From assembly GCA_928212115.1 (NCBI GenBank), contig CAKMRJ010005634.1:256366831-256430830 (forward strand): a stretch of DNA of 64,000 nt. Direction: 5' to 3'. Source of the DNA: Lactuca virosa. Taxonomy: Eukaryota; Streptophyta; Magnoliopsida; Asterales; Asteraceae. Every line of letters starts with the position of its first letter. Within the stretch, counting starts at the first letter, position 1. Positions 21,180-32,330 of the stretch are shown one piece after another. Made by a program: the position numbers and the translations under genes. A model generated the notes under the pieces. The model saw nothing but the letters and a program-made list of their open reading frames with translations, searched no databases and was not told the origin of the DNA.

Positions 21180-22080
21180 TAGGGCAAAATTTCCAGGTCT
21201 ACGGGTGGGTATTCTGCCAATCAGAGGCAGCAGATTGCGTTTGGCCTCATAGTCAAGTCTCCCAAGGTAACAGACGGACACGATATCATTTTAAGTGACC
21301 GTTGACGGATTAAATCCGCACGCTCCTTGCAAATTGAAGAAAATGGACACAATAGAAAAGCTGATGGAACGCGTGTCCAAGGGATTAGTTAGACTGCTCG
21401 GTGTTCAAATGTCTGTTATCTCTATTCGAGATAATAGAATCACCTTCCGAGTTTGGCAGTCACTTCAGAAAATCCCTGAGGGCTAGGCTAGTCATGGGTA
21501 TAGCCTACTATCCATGAAACGACAGACTGAATAATAGGACGATTAAACCATTAGGGATTGTGCAGAAAATGCATTCGATTGACCTTGGTAAAGCTTGGGA
21601 TACCCAATTGCCAACTAGTCAAGTCCTTTACCATACTGGCATTTGGAGCTGCTCCATTTGAAAACCTTCATTTGTCGCAAGCGCAGAACCTCTCTGCACT
21701 GGACTAAGGTAGGTGCCACGCAACTAGTTAGTTGCCAAATGTTAGACAAAATATTCGCCGCTCGAGAAACCATTCGAGGGAAACTGCTAAGCAAAATGTA
21801 CGAATCCAAAAACGACTTAGAACTTCTAGAACCAATCAGTAAAGCTACGCCTTCCATAAGAAAAAAAACCTTTGGAACTCCAGGATGATGATCACGTCAA
21901 ATGGGAACCTCACCCTAGAAGGACATCATGTGTTTCAGATGCATGGAATGCTAAATCCAAGGTACTTAGGACGATGTGAGATTCTAAATAGAACTGGCCT
22001 AGAAGCTTACAGGTCCTGTCTATTTAGGGAATTCAATACATTTCACCCTATCCTTCCACGTCTATAGAGATTTGAAAAAG
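21180..22080 (+). pseudogene. pol: Ty3/gypsy integrase fossil (G1)
   Basis: Readable pieces in order: FGLIVKSPKVTDGHDII (integrase core entry, usually MDFI.KLP....GHD.IWVIVDRL), MDTIEKLMERVSKGLVRLLG, VQMSVISIRDNRITFRVWQS with LQKIP (around the second catalytic Asp), SLHWTKVGATQL, LDKIFAARETIRGKLLSK, then the C-terminal module NPRYLGRCEILNRTGLEAYR followed by FHPILPRL. This order is that of Ty3 integrase with its SH3-like tail. Frameshifts and stops are many, the HPQTDGQSE segment is broken, and the RT and RNase H that should precede it are absent. Confidence 0.8.
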
Positions 22081-22392
22081 CGGTTGTCCGTCGAAACTTT
22101 TATTATTTCACTCGATTAGATCAATGTAAGCAAAAGCCTCGTCTTCGTAAAGAAATCTGTACAAATCCAGTTAAGTGAGAGAAACCTTTGGGAACCCTAG
22201 TCAGTGGAGTCCAGCGAATGAAAACGAAACCGTACCTTGTGGCAAAAGCCTTCTAACGTGTATTCTAAGGACTTGATTTCCCTAGAAATCGGGTAAATTA
22301 AATGAATCATGAGTATCCGTACCTTCCATCTCATCCATGTATATTGGTTAAACTCTAATTTCGGGACGAAATTCCCTTTAACGGGGGGATGA
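22081..22392 (+). other. G1 3' untranslated end and polypurine tract
   Basis: After the integrase scraps the sequence ends 'ttcgggacgaaattccc', 'tttaacggggggatga' (PPT about 22376-22392), directly before the 3' LTR. The window-end sequence of G4 (63970-64000) is the same motif. Confidence 0.75.
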
Positions 22393-24683
22393 TGTGACAA
22401 CCCGAAATTCCTATCTTGTACAACATTCAATTTAATCCAATTCAGACTCATTTCAGCTACCTTTCAGCGTTGTTTGGGGTCTGTTCGAGTGTCCTAAGCT
22501 TAGTAAAATTAAGGTTGAGGTTAAGGGATGTGTTACCAAAGTCATAAAGTTGCATTTCGGGCCAAACACTCCTTCAGGAGGAGTGTACGGCCGTACACCC
22601 CTCATGGCCGTACACTCTCACCTATAAAGATGACACTTAGTCATTTTCCAACACTTTTTACACTTCCAAGCCTAGATTTCGGATTTCTCTCTCAACTATC
22701 ATCAAGTTTCTCAGCTAGATCTTCAAGGATGTAAGTGTTTCCTACCTTGATTAGTTACTGCATTGCTTTACTAGTGAAGGATTCATGTTTTCATTTAATT
22801 AAATTCATCTTTGGCTAGATCTTCATCTTTCACCAAGAACACCAAGAACACACACTTGTTCTTGGTGGCCGTGAACCCTCTTTGAGCCTCCAAAACGTAA
22901 GTATCCTTTCCTTATGCTTAGTATACGTTAGAAACTCGTGTTAAACACCTTAGAATCAACCATTTAGATGGAACAAAAGGAGTGTACTGCCGTACACCCT
23001 TTCATGGCCGTACACACCTCAAAACACGCCAAAAGGCCCTCCAAAATGAGAACCTAGTTCATAATCTTGATGAGCAATAGACCCACAAGCTTCCCCATGG
23101 TTCAAACACCCTCTTGTGCATGTTTTACCATGAGTGTACGGCCGTACACTGCATGTCCGTACACCCATGGCCATACACTCCATGGTTAGGCCGTATACAC
23201 CCCTTTAGTGAATCACATGTCATTTTAACACTTAGTCTAAGTATTTCGTAGTCCCGAAGGGTGTTTTCCTTGCATATTAGTTGTGTAAAACACTAATTTC
23301 ATGCCTGTATATGCCATTATATATCATTTAGGACTCGTTTGTGTCTCGGGAATTCATTCGTTGAACTTCTCATCCTTACGCGCATATTCGATTGAATCAC
23401 CCACATAAGGTGAGTTCATACCCCTATATCTTTACTGTTTTTAACGTTTTCAGGGGGAATACAAGCCAAACATAAATGATTTTGTGAAACTTATACAAAA
23501 AGGATTTCAATGAACTTAAAACGGATACAATTGATACAATCATACAGTTTCTATACTTTCATAAAATATATAGATATTTTATCCCTTTTGTACTATGTTG
23601 AGCATAAAGGGAGTTTTCATCATAATCACAAAGCTTTCAATGTAAAACTTGAATTGAATACATGAATGAACATATAAACTATAATAGGTATATTTTATGG
23701 AACAAATAACATATCAATGTATACATCATAGATTCAATGCAACCAGACATATAAACTCTATAATGTGTAGTTTATAAGGTATATAGATAGCAAGTTAAAT
23801 TTAATGGATTCATTTTATTCTAAATGTAATCGTTAGTGTAGCATTTTATGAGTGAGCATTCTTCACGTACTTACTTAAGTACTAACAAAAGCCCTGAGAT
23901 TATAACCAGAGTCTCCTGGAGGGAGAACGTAAGTTTGTGTATAGATCTATACGGGATTGACAATCCCGCACCATAACTGTTAGCTATAGTTAGGCCGGCA
24001 GGCCTGGGTGACAAAGTCATTTCGATTCCGAAGCCTGAAGAACGTCGTTCGGGCAATTCAATAGTCAAGTATGGTTATAACAACTCATAAATTTGCTACT
24101 AAGAATATACGATTAATATACAAATGGTAATAACTTTAATTAGTTTTATTATAAAAAAATAGAACTATTATACATATTAAAGTTTTCAAAGGTTTTCCGA
24201 ACTTATTATACATACTGGCAATAACCAGAGTTTTTCATGTAAAAAGAGGTTTCTTATTTAACAAAACAATGCGCAACATATTGAATAAGATTCAGTAACA
24301 AAAATACACCTATTAGAAAATAATGGATTTTCTTGGAAGCATACAAATACATTTATTGATTCGTTAACCGACTTTCCTCTCAAAAACATGCTTATGAACT
24401 CACCATCTTTACGCTGATACTCTTTCAAAACTGCTTGTATTCTTAGGAAATCAGTAGACATGTACCTCTTGGAGTTTTGAGAAGACGGAGCATATAGAGT
24501 CTCGTCTTTTACTTTTTTCATACTTTTTATATCTATAAACATGAATCAAACTGATGTAAACATTTTACTTAATTAATGTAACGATTGTGTTTACTTTGAT
24601 TACTGTAATGCAATGGTTGTGATACTATACATGAAGTCATCCACCGCCGAACGTTTATGTCGTTCCGGTTTGGGGGTGTGACA
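22393..24683 (+). repeat. 3' LTR of G1
   Basis: Starts TGTGACAACCCG after the PPT and ends GGGGGTGTGACA, followed by ACATC. TATAAAG is at 22623-22629. Palindrome clusters lie at 22582-22616, 22980-23015 and 23133-23200. Confidence 0.92.
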
Positions 24684-24794
24684 ACATCCCTCTTCCACGT
24701 TATAAAATATTATGTTGGGTCATATCCTTAATATTTCATATTGGGTGTTATATTATGGACTCAAATCAACTAACATGAATTTCTCCCATTGTAG
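24684..24794 (+). other. C2 leader, end of copy B/C before gag
   Basis: Resumes the leader interrupted at 15719. Removing G1 and one target copy gives 'gattacggcatccctcttcc', the motif also present in C1, C3 and the C2 pol region. Confidence 0.8.
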
Positions 24795-25475
24795 ATGTCT
24801 GGTTCAGACAACTATGATCTTCCCAAATCTCTTGAAACAAGCTTTCCTAATGAAGATGATGTCCCGTGGTTGGATCATGGAAATCATACTTCACTTCCTC
24901 CACCTCCTCCAATTATTCTCCCTAACCCACAAGTTCTTGAAAAGTTCAAGGTCACTAAATCCCTATTGGCAAGCAAAGTCTATATGTGCTTACATCTTGG
25001 AGATGAAGTCACATATTAACAAGCCGGGAGAGTTGGGTGTCAAATTCTTGAGGAAGTTGGTTGTTGACTAGGTTCTTTAGTCACTTTCTAAGTTACATAG
25101 TGAGTTCCTTTAGGACTACTATATGACAGACCATGACATGACCCTTAATGATCTTACCTATTTGCTTGATGCTGCTGAATCAGCAATGATTTGGAGCACT
25201 GGTAAAGCAAATTTGATTGGAAGATCGACTTCCCAAACTTTCATGGACATTAACAATGGTAACATTGGAAGACCAGAAAAGCTTTCTCTTCCCAATGGAA
25301 AGGGATCGGCCATAGTCAACTCGGTTGACCAAATGGTAAAGAGAAAGGCTAAGTCTGAGATAGTCCTGTGTACCATTCCCAAAGAGTCCATATGTTTCTA
25401 GTGCCAAAGGAAGGGCGTCGGTTGCGAAGCTGCCCTATTTACCTGAGAGATCATAAGGATGGTAAAGTTAAAAGT
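24795..25475 (+). pseudogene. gag: C2 gag, copy C
   Basis: Second copy of the gag at 11940-12620, starting at ATG 24795 with MSGSDNYDLPKSLETSFP. The body from 25123 reads MTDHDMTLNDLTYLLDAAES and continues through KAKSEIVLCTIPKESICF to a stop inside the knuckle at about 25390-25431, where a G deletion also shifts the frame relative to copy A. It is the better preserved of the two in the middle, with an open stretch at 25123-25401, but still split by a frameshift near 25000. Confidence 0.85.
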
Positions 25476-26798
25476 TTGACTCTACTTCGGGTAAAGTCCA
25501 CTATCTAACTCTATTAAGTTCTTATTTTGAGATTCTTATTACATGATGTGACTAGGTCACATTTTGATGTTTTGTAGAATCAAAGAAAGGAAGCTTAAAG
25601 GAAGAGTAAGCTGATTTTGATCGTGAAGATCAGAATTTTGAGCTGCCACTTAAGAGTTATGATAGATTGCTTAGGAATAGATAACAACAGAGTTTTCATA
25701 TGCATTTGCATTGTAAGGATAAGTTTTCCGCAAGTTTTAAAATAAAAGAAATGTTTTGATTTTATTTATTTTAAATATCCTTACAATGGCATTTGTGAAA
25801 AATTGTTGTTTATATGATTCCATTGATAGCAATATTGGAAAATGGATTTGATTCTTTCGTTTGTGGTAGTGTTATAATTTACCAAATAAGGAAAGATTCT
25901 CATCTCCCAAGTTTTAGTTGGATAGAAACTTGGAATCATGCAACAGGTATTGTATGATGAATGAGAATTTTTTCATCTTTGGAAAATTAAGACTATTTCA
26001 TTGTTCACATGTTCGTGTAAGTCAAGTGAAGGACTATAGGATTGGGGTACACTTGGTTGTGCACTGGTCAGGTCCACCACAAAGTACGATAAGACTATTC
26101 ATCATGATTTGCTCAAATTTAGTAAATATGGATATGCTTACAAGTTTAAGTGTAATTCTGAAACATTGGAAAAGTCTCAATGTAAGGCAGAACGAATAAG
26201 AAGAATCAAATTAGGTAGAAAGATAAAAGTTTCTCCAATCTGAAAAGATGGGAGAGTACTTGAGTATCATGTTTTATGATTATCTTAGTGGTAATGAAAC
26301 CATATCACAATTGATCCTCTAAGGACACCTTAGTGCATTTGTTTGACTAAGAAGAAAGAATCGTGGATTGTTGAAATGGCTAAAATCAATATGATGAATC
26401 ATACTTCGTTCCAAAACAAGTCTTAGAGTCATACCCCAAGATTGTAACTTGAGTGACATAATCTTTAGAAGGTTTATAACACTTGTCAAATGTAGAATAA
26501 GATGTTTCTTATTATTGTACATTTGAAATTGGCAAGTTGTGATGTCTTGGATAAGACAGAGATCAACTGTGACCAATTGTGTGAAGTGTTATCTTGATAA
26601 GAATCTGCACTAACTCTTGAATATTTGTTTTGTCAAGGAATGATTCTTGACAAGAGAATCCTGTATTGCAAGAGGTCAGTGGGAGTCTTAAAGATCTTGA
26701 AAAAGTTTCAAGAACTAATCGAGAATAAAACCTATTGTTTATCACAAGCACACGACTTGAGGTTTGTAACCTATCGTGTTGACATATTCTTGTTTCTG
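25476..26798 (+). pseudogene. pol: C2 protease/integrase scraps, copy C
   Basis: Same content as 12621-13940, with the integrase-like FSKYGYAYKFKCNSETLEK near 26110-26170. It runs uninterrupted into 26799, which shows that the copy A end at 13940 is the novel junction. Confidence 0.7.
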
Positions 26799-27127
26799 TG
26801 CCCATTCCAGTTAAATTTGACTATGCATGTGAGTTCTATGAGTTTTCAATTGTTTGCATAACAACTTGGAAGAAATGGTAGGCCTTTGTGATGCCAAGTG
26901 GCAAGAAGTTAAGATTGCACAAGTTCAGTCCATATGAGTTTGGATTTGTCACTAACCTTGTCTTATGATTCTGGTTTTGACAAATTCACATGGATAGGAA
27001 CACATACACCATAGAAATCTAAGTGTCATAAGGTTTCTCTTCGATTCATGAAAATGATGGTGAGGAAACGCTTTCACTTAATAGATTTTAAGTAGATAGC
27101 AATTATGATATTTGCATTCTCAAAGTC

Positions 27128-27163
27128 GTTAGTGGAGCGTGTGTGGTTAACCGGCACACTAAC
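27128..27163 (+). repeat. GTTAGTG..CACTAAC hairpin in C2 pol region
   Basis: GTTAGTG and CACTAAC enclose a 22-nt loop with the palindrome GGTTAACC. The same block occurs in the C2 leader (11295-11330), in C1 (8062-8097, altered stem) and twice in C3 (48220-48255, 50949-50984). Confidence 0.75.
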
Positions 27164-27601
27164 ATGAACTTGTGAGAAATGGCAAAGGTCTAAACAATTG
27201 AGACTATGATTACAGCATCCCTTTTCATAGTTCTAAAAATTGTTTAGACACACATGTGAGCTATATAAGAAAAGGTGTATGCTTTTGATAAAGCCTTATC
27301 AAAGCATCTCGTATCAGAAATCTGAACTTTGGTAAGAAAGTCAATAAAGTATTGATTTCTAGAAGTCCAGCTGATTTCTGGATACATGTCAAAGCTAGTG
27401 GGAGCATCAGTGTTATGCTAATAATTATCATGTTAGTGGGAGCATGATTATTATGTTAAGTATTGAAAGTTAGCAGTGTTAATTATAGAAAACAAAAGTT
27501 TCAATTGGGAAAAGTTGTTTTGCTATAATTAAGGGAGAGGAAATTATACTTCATTACAACTCTAAAATCTTAGACTGAGAGTTTAATCATCTTTAGTCAA
27601 G

Positions 27602-27607
27602 TATATA

Positions 27608-27686
<79 letters not shown>
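27602..27686. repeat. (TA)n microsatellite
   Basis: An almost pure TA run with one interruption. C3 has a TA run at the homologous place (47665-47731). Confidence 0.9.
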
Positions 27687-27687
<1 letters not shown>

Positions 27688-29443
27688 CGTTGGAATGGTT
27701 CAACATAAGGAAATTCTATATATATTGCGTTCTCAAAATTTGATTATGATTACGGCATCCCTCTTCATAGTCGTATTATGAAAACATGGCAAATACAAAA
27801 TATTGTAGCAAAAGACTGGTCTAGTATCATGTCTTTATGTGAGACATCATGAATCGTATCCCATATACTTCGGGTATAGGATCGATTCCATGTGCTATAA
27901 TATTTATCCTTTCTAAACTTTTCCAAATGCCTAGGGCATTAAGAGGGAAAAAGTACTAGAACTGGATATGACTAAAATGATTAAGCAATTGTCGAGGACA
28001 ATCTGAGGTTTACCAAAGATTGGTTGCTCACAGACAATTGGAAGTATAGTGTTAATTTTGGAAGGACCATATTGACATATTCTGAAAGGAGGCAACTCTT
28101 GTTCAGAAGTGATAGTCAAAATGGGAAGGTGGAAATGTTTCCATAGGTGGAAGTTATTCATTAAATTAAATATGTGTAAGATTAGAAAATTTAATGCAAG
28201 AAGAATGTTCAAAGGAATGTACTTTGAATTTGAGACTTCATTTCCATGGAATTGCTCTCCATTAGGATACTTTGTAAATGTATGTTGCCAAGTCTTTGTG
28301 ACTTTTGTGCATAGTCATTACAAGAGGATCATTGCATATAAGTTTAGAATCCAACAGATTTCAATAAATGGCAAAGAATATTGTATTGTTACATTTGCAA
28401 TAAGGATTTGGGATTGTGAAATGAGCATCATTGGAATCATGTTCAATTGGTCTATTTCACAGAGTAAGGATCATAGACAAACATAGTGTGCATACTTGGA
28501 GTATGGCATAACTATTGTTTGGACAAACATAGTGTGCATGCTTGGAGCATCGCATGACTATTGTTTTAATTCAAGTATTAGGTTGATAAATCGAAACATT
28601 ATACGATGAATAATGTGTAATGAATATGGTGATAAATAAAAGGTGTTTTATTTATACTCATAAGTTCTGCTACCATATTGGATTCGATTATTCTTGTGTT
28701 TCACTTTGCATGTTTTGACTTCTCGAATAACTAGGTTATTCAAACTCTCTACAGTCAACCATACGTTGGAAGTAGGTATGAATCAAGACTGTCATGAATT
28801 GGGTTTGTAGATGTCTAAAGTGTTTAGACATAGCAACAGTTGTTGCAACATTCATGAGTGCTCCTGGAATGAGATTCGAGTGATAGATTAAACCCACGCT
28901 CATTTGAATCACTTCATGGATTTTCTCACGAGTGATCATGAGACGATAATATCTTATATTCTTCACACGGAGACGTGTGAGTTGTAGTTGTGCGTCAGTC
29001 GCACATTGACATATGTAAACACAACTAGTAACTTGGTTCTTATAAAACATATCGTTGTGTGTAATTTGATGAGTAAGTGCAAGCGAACATTTGGGTCGAA
29101 GTTTATCCATTCCTTTTACCCTTGGAGGGATAAAAGCGATATCTGTGGGCCCCTCGATGATTTGATGATGACAAACGTAAGTGCTCGGTCGGGCCTGGAC
29201 TTATTTGATTTGTTCAATTAGTCGGTCGTCATAAATCGGAAATCGGGAAACAACAAATGGACAGAGAGAATGATTATAATCCATGTCTCAGTCCATATGA
29301 TATCTAGAATGGAGGAATATATGATCCCTTATCTAATGGACAAGTCATTGACTAGGTCAGATTTCGACAGCGGCTTTTAAGAGCTACGATTGCTAGTCTG
29401 GTTTTGGAATCATACTTTGCACTAATAGTTTTAGACTTATCCA

Positions 29444-29453
29444 AGTGGGAGAC
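29444..29453 (+). promoter_or_regulatory. Polypurine tract of C2
   Basis: AGTGGGAGAC directly precedes the 3' LTR. C3 and C1 have the same kind of tract before their 3' LTRs. Confidence 0.8.
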
Positions 29454-30228
29454 TGTTGGATTAGATGTCTAAGCCCATAACTATTATTGGTATGTACTTG
29501 ACCCGAGAGTAGCATGGTCCATTTGGGTTGCATATCATCAGGACAATTTGTTAGGATAGACTCTTGAGAGAAGGTTATGTATGATTTATTAATATATTAT
29601 AAGTTCTGATATATTAATATGAAATCATATGTTTTAATTAGTATTGATCAAGAATTAATTTGGAATTAATTTAGTGATCAAAAGAGACTAATTAAATCTA
29701 TGGGGACTAATTATGGTAATTAGTTATATTTATATGTGTTGGGCTTATGATCCATGTCGGACCAAGTTTATGTATGGACACATAAAGAGTTGGGCGACAT
29801 GAACCATGGATCATAATACCCATGGGTATGGATTTAGGTTATACCCATGACCCTTGGAATCCCACATATAAATAGGTCACTCCATAGCCAAAATCGGCAC
29901 TTCTAGTTCTTGGAGCTCATGGAGTTGATTTTGGTGTGGAAGGAATTCTCTCTCAAGTTTCATCCTTTGTCCATGATGTGTTGTGACTTCATTTAAGGCT
30001 TCCACACTATTGGGGCTAAGCTCTTAAGTCCAAATACATCAAGACTTCTAGCTACATAAAAGGTATGCCACCCTAACTACTATTTTATATGGTTTATGTC
30101 CAATGCATGCTAGTTATAGGTTTATGCCCTGTAAACACCTTTGCATGTATAATTAGTGAAAACATAGATCCAAGGTATTTAGGGTTGTATGTGCACCAAA
30201 GGATGTTGTAGTATACTAAAACACATTA
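29454..30228 (+). repeat. 3' LTR of C2
   Basis: Starts TGTTGGATTAG and ends ACACATTA, where the usual CATCA end is mutated. TATAAATA at 29867-29874. It is followed by the TGAGG target duplication at 30229-30233. Confidence 0.92.
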
Positions 30229-30440
30229 TGAGGATTTCAAGATTATGCATAGTAATGGAGTTAGGATAAATCTGGTCGCTTGCTATTACTCTTCGGAGAT
30301 GTCTAGAAACCGAATTTCACCCTATGCACTTTATAAACATGAATTACATTTTTTGTTTAATAATAGAAATGTGATAATTCTAGTTTATAAAGATCATGGT
30401 TTTATTTCTAAAATATCTTCTTGCAATTGGCATTCATAAA
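30229..30440 (+). pseudogene. Copia protease fossil, right half (C1)
   Basis: After the target duplication, C1 resumes with MHSNGVRINLVACYYSSEMS followed by RNRISPYAL, which matches the family stretch '..Gl.l.L.nCyyvp.msrNIISv..L' at the end of the protease region. Removing C2 joins it to 9387. It is open for 64 codons at 30245-30439. Confidence 0.75.
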
Positions 30441-31450
30441 ATTGTAGTTTGTGTTTCTAATAATAGCAGTGATTATGGTCGTGCTTGTGGCATGGTCGCA
30501 TTGGCCAGATAAGTGAGAATCGCATCACCAAGATCCAATTGGACAAGACTTGGAATCATTAGATTTTGAGTTGGATGACATATGCAAGTCTTGTATGTTG
30601 GCAAGACGACTTGGTTACCAATCACATGGACATATAATTGCGATATAGGATTGTTGGATCTTGTATACACATGAATGTATGTGGACCCATCATATCCACC
30701 ACAAAGGAAGCCATATACTACAATGTCATATTCTTTTAAAAGGTTCAGTAGACGTGGTTATGTTTATATGATTAAGCATAAATCTGACACTTTGAAAGGT
30801 TTCAAAGAGTATCAGAACAAAGTAAGGAATCGATCGGGCATGAATATAAAGGTTCTTCAATCTGAAAGGAAAGAACAATGCCTTAGTATCGAGTTCTACG
30901 ATCATCATAGAGATTGTGGAATGGTTTCCATAATTGGCTTCTCTAAGGATACCATAATGTAATGATGTTACTAAAGAGACAATCAAATGTTATATGATTC
31001 GATCTATGATAAATCGTGCTTCACTACCATTCACAATTTTTTTTTGGGGAATACACACTAGAATTAGTAGAGCATTCTTAAACCTTGTATCAAACTAAGT
31101 AGGTTTTGATGACACCTCATGAAATATCGAGTTGGAAAGTTACATCATATTTAGATCTGGTGTTGTGAGGTTCTTCGTAAGACTAGAAACCAATGACCAC
31201 CTTGAATCGAGATTTATGAAGTGTAACATTGTCAAATATTCACTAAAGACTTTTGATATATGTTATGCTTGTAGCTCGAAAGAAATTTTCCTTGAGAGAA
31301 AGAACATATAGATACAAATAAGTTAGTGGGAGTCATATTGAACTTAATGAAATTCAAGACATAAATGAAAATGAATCTATAGTTGACACTAGCTCTCAAC
31401 CTGATGTTGGAAAAATCAGTTGAGTCAAATGAAATTGCATTGTCTCTTCG
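30441..31450 (+). pseudogene. pol: Ty1/copia integrase fossil (C1)
   Basis: The order of motifs is complete: LWHGRIGQISENRITKIQ (gag-pre-integrase, usually LWHcRLGHi), CIHMNVCGPI (normally iHtDVCGPm, so the first catalytic Asp is Asn), RRGYVYMIKHKSDTLKGFKE and YQNKVRNRSGMNIKVLQSER, FYDHHRDCGMVS, and the C-terminal KTFDICYACSSKEIFLERKN with NENESIVDTSSQPDVG. Stops and frameshifts interrupt almost every piece. It precedes the RT fossil in normal Ty1 order. Confidence 0.85.
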
Positions 31451-32330
31451 CAAGATGTAGTAGAGTTAGATCATCTCCCAGGTTTTATAAGTTTCATATA
31501 ACTATGGAAGGAGATACGTTGATTAGTGATAAAACATTGATCAATTTAGATAAGCCTAATAGTTACTAGGATGCAATGGTGAGCCCTATGGTTGCCATTA
31601 GAAGATTCTAAGGATAGCAAAATTGTGTCCATGAATGATAACTAATTTTGAAATTGGTTGATCCTAAACCTAGTCTTATAACAATGGTTTGCAATAAGAT
31701 CTTCAATGTAAAGACTAACATGGATAAGATTGTATGCACATTCAAAGCTAGTATGGTGGTTTTTGCTCAGAACTCAAGAAATTGACTATGAGGATACATT
31801 CTCACCAGTAGCTGAAAAAGGTATATTTGGTTATTTGTTACCATTGTTGCCCACTTTGATATAAGATATGGTAAAGTGGATGTTTAAATGACTTTCCTCA
31901 ATATGAATCTTTCAATGGATATATGACATATTTTGAAAGGATTTAAACATACAAAGTATGTAAATAAGGTGTGTAGGCTTGAGAAATCTATTCGTAGATT
32001 TAAGTAAGCATCTCATAGCAAGAATCTGTTCTTCCATGAGGAAGTCAAAACAATGTTGCCTTTCTAGAAGTTCATATTAGTTCTAAGTACATGTCAAAGC
32101 TAGTGGCAGTGTCGCTGTCTCCTGGTATTTCATGTTGACAATATCACTCATAGGAAGCATTGTCTCTAAGTTGAAAAGTGCAAAAGCATGGGAATTATTT
32201 TGCTATGATGTACATGGGAAACGACATTGATACTTGGATTTGTATCTTAAAGTATAGATTGAAATGATTAATGGGATTGAAAAAAAACACAATGTGTTGA
32301 AAGATTTCAAAATAGAAAAATTCAAGAAAG
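31451..32330 (+). pseudogene. pol: Ty1/copia reverse transcriptase fossil (C1)
   Basis: Readable pieces: PRFYKFHITMEGDTLISDKT, LINLDKPNSY, LVDPKPSLITMVCNKIFNVK with TNMDKIVCTFKAS (usually vGCKWIFK.KTDMDGKvhtfKArLV), YILTSS where TFSPVA is expected, AHFDIRYGKVDV, ILKGFKHTKYVNKVCRLEKS and NLFFHEEVKT. The YVDD active-site region near 32110-32160 is not readable. All intact motifs are in the expected order for copia RT. Confidence 0.85.

Larger units (their letters stand above)
15720..24683 (+). mobile_element. Ty3/gypsy element G1, non-autonomous, full length
   Basis: G1 has LTRs of 2310 bp (15720-18029) and 2291 bp (22393-24683), a PBS, a PPT and a target-site pair GCATC (15715-15719) / ACATC (24684-24688) with one mismatch. 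The 4.36 kb internal region holds a leader, a short Gag with zinc knuckles, a scrap of the protease-RT linker, and a decayed integrase with its C-terminal domain. RT and RNase H are missing. Three copies of a hairpin module lie at 18591-18713, 20308-20436 and 21003-21118. The plan matches G4 at 55854-64000, so this is a family trait and not a private deletion. Movement would need enzymes from another element. Confidence 0.9.
26799..29443 (+). pseudogene. C2 pol-derived, non-coding region
   Basis: This 2.6 kb corresponds in position to the rest of pol but reads almost nowhere. It includes a second occurrence of the leader hairpin block (27128-27163), two 'gattacrgcatcccttt' blocks (about 27207 and 27747), a TA run at 27602-27686 and a doubled 'ggacaaacatagtgtgcat' at 28474-28550. 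C3 (45881-48780 on the minus strand) shares the same order of blocks and the TA run at the same place. It looks like a family-wide non-coding internal region, not a privately decayed pol. Confidence 0.6.
9388..30228 (+). mobile_element. Ty1/copia element C2, with nested gypsy G1 and internal duplication
   Basis: C2 is bounded by LTRs at 9388-10161 and 29454-30228 and by a perfect TGAGG duplication. Internally it holds leader A, gag A, a pol scrap A, then a partial second LTR (13941-14232), leader B interrupted by G1 (15720-24683), gag C, the pol-derived region and a PPT. Without G1 and the duplication it would be a conventional element of roughly 8 kb. The two LTRs differ at roughly 25 positions by eye, so it is older than the internal duplication, whose copies differ less. 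No reading frame for protease, integrase or RT is intact, and the element must be inactive. Confidence 0.9.

Noticed and set aside
28109..28486. 125-codon plus-strand ORF in the C2 pol region
   Set aside because: The composition is random-looking, the equivalent C3 sequence is interrupted, and no copia domain is visible.
28736..29110. 124-codon minus-strand ORF
   Set aside because: Antisense to the C2 3' internal region. The complementary C3 segment does not keep it.
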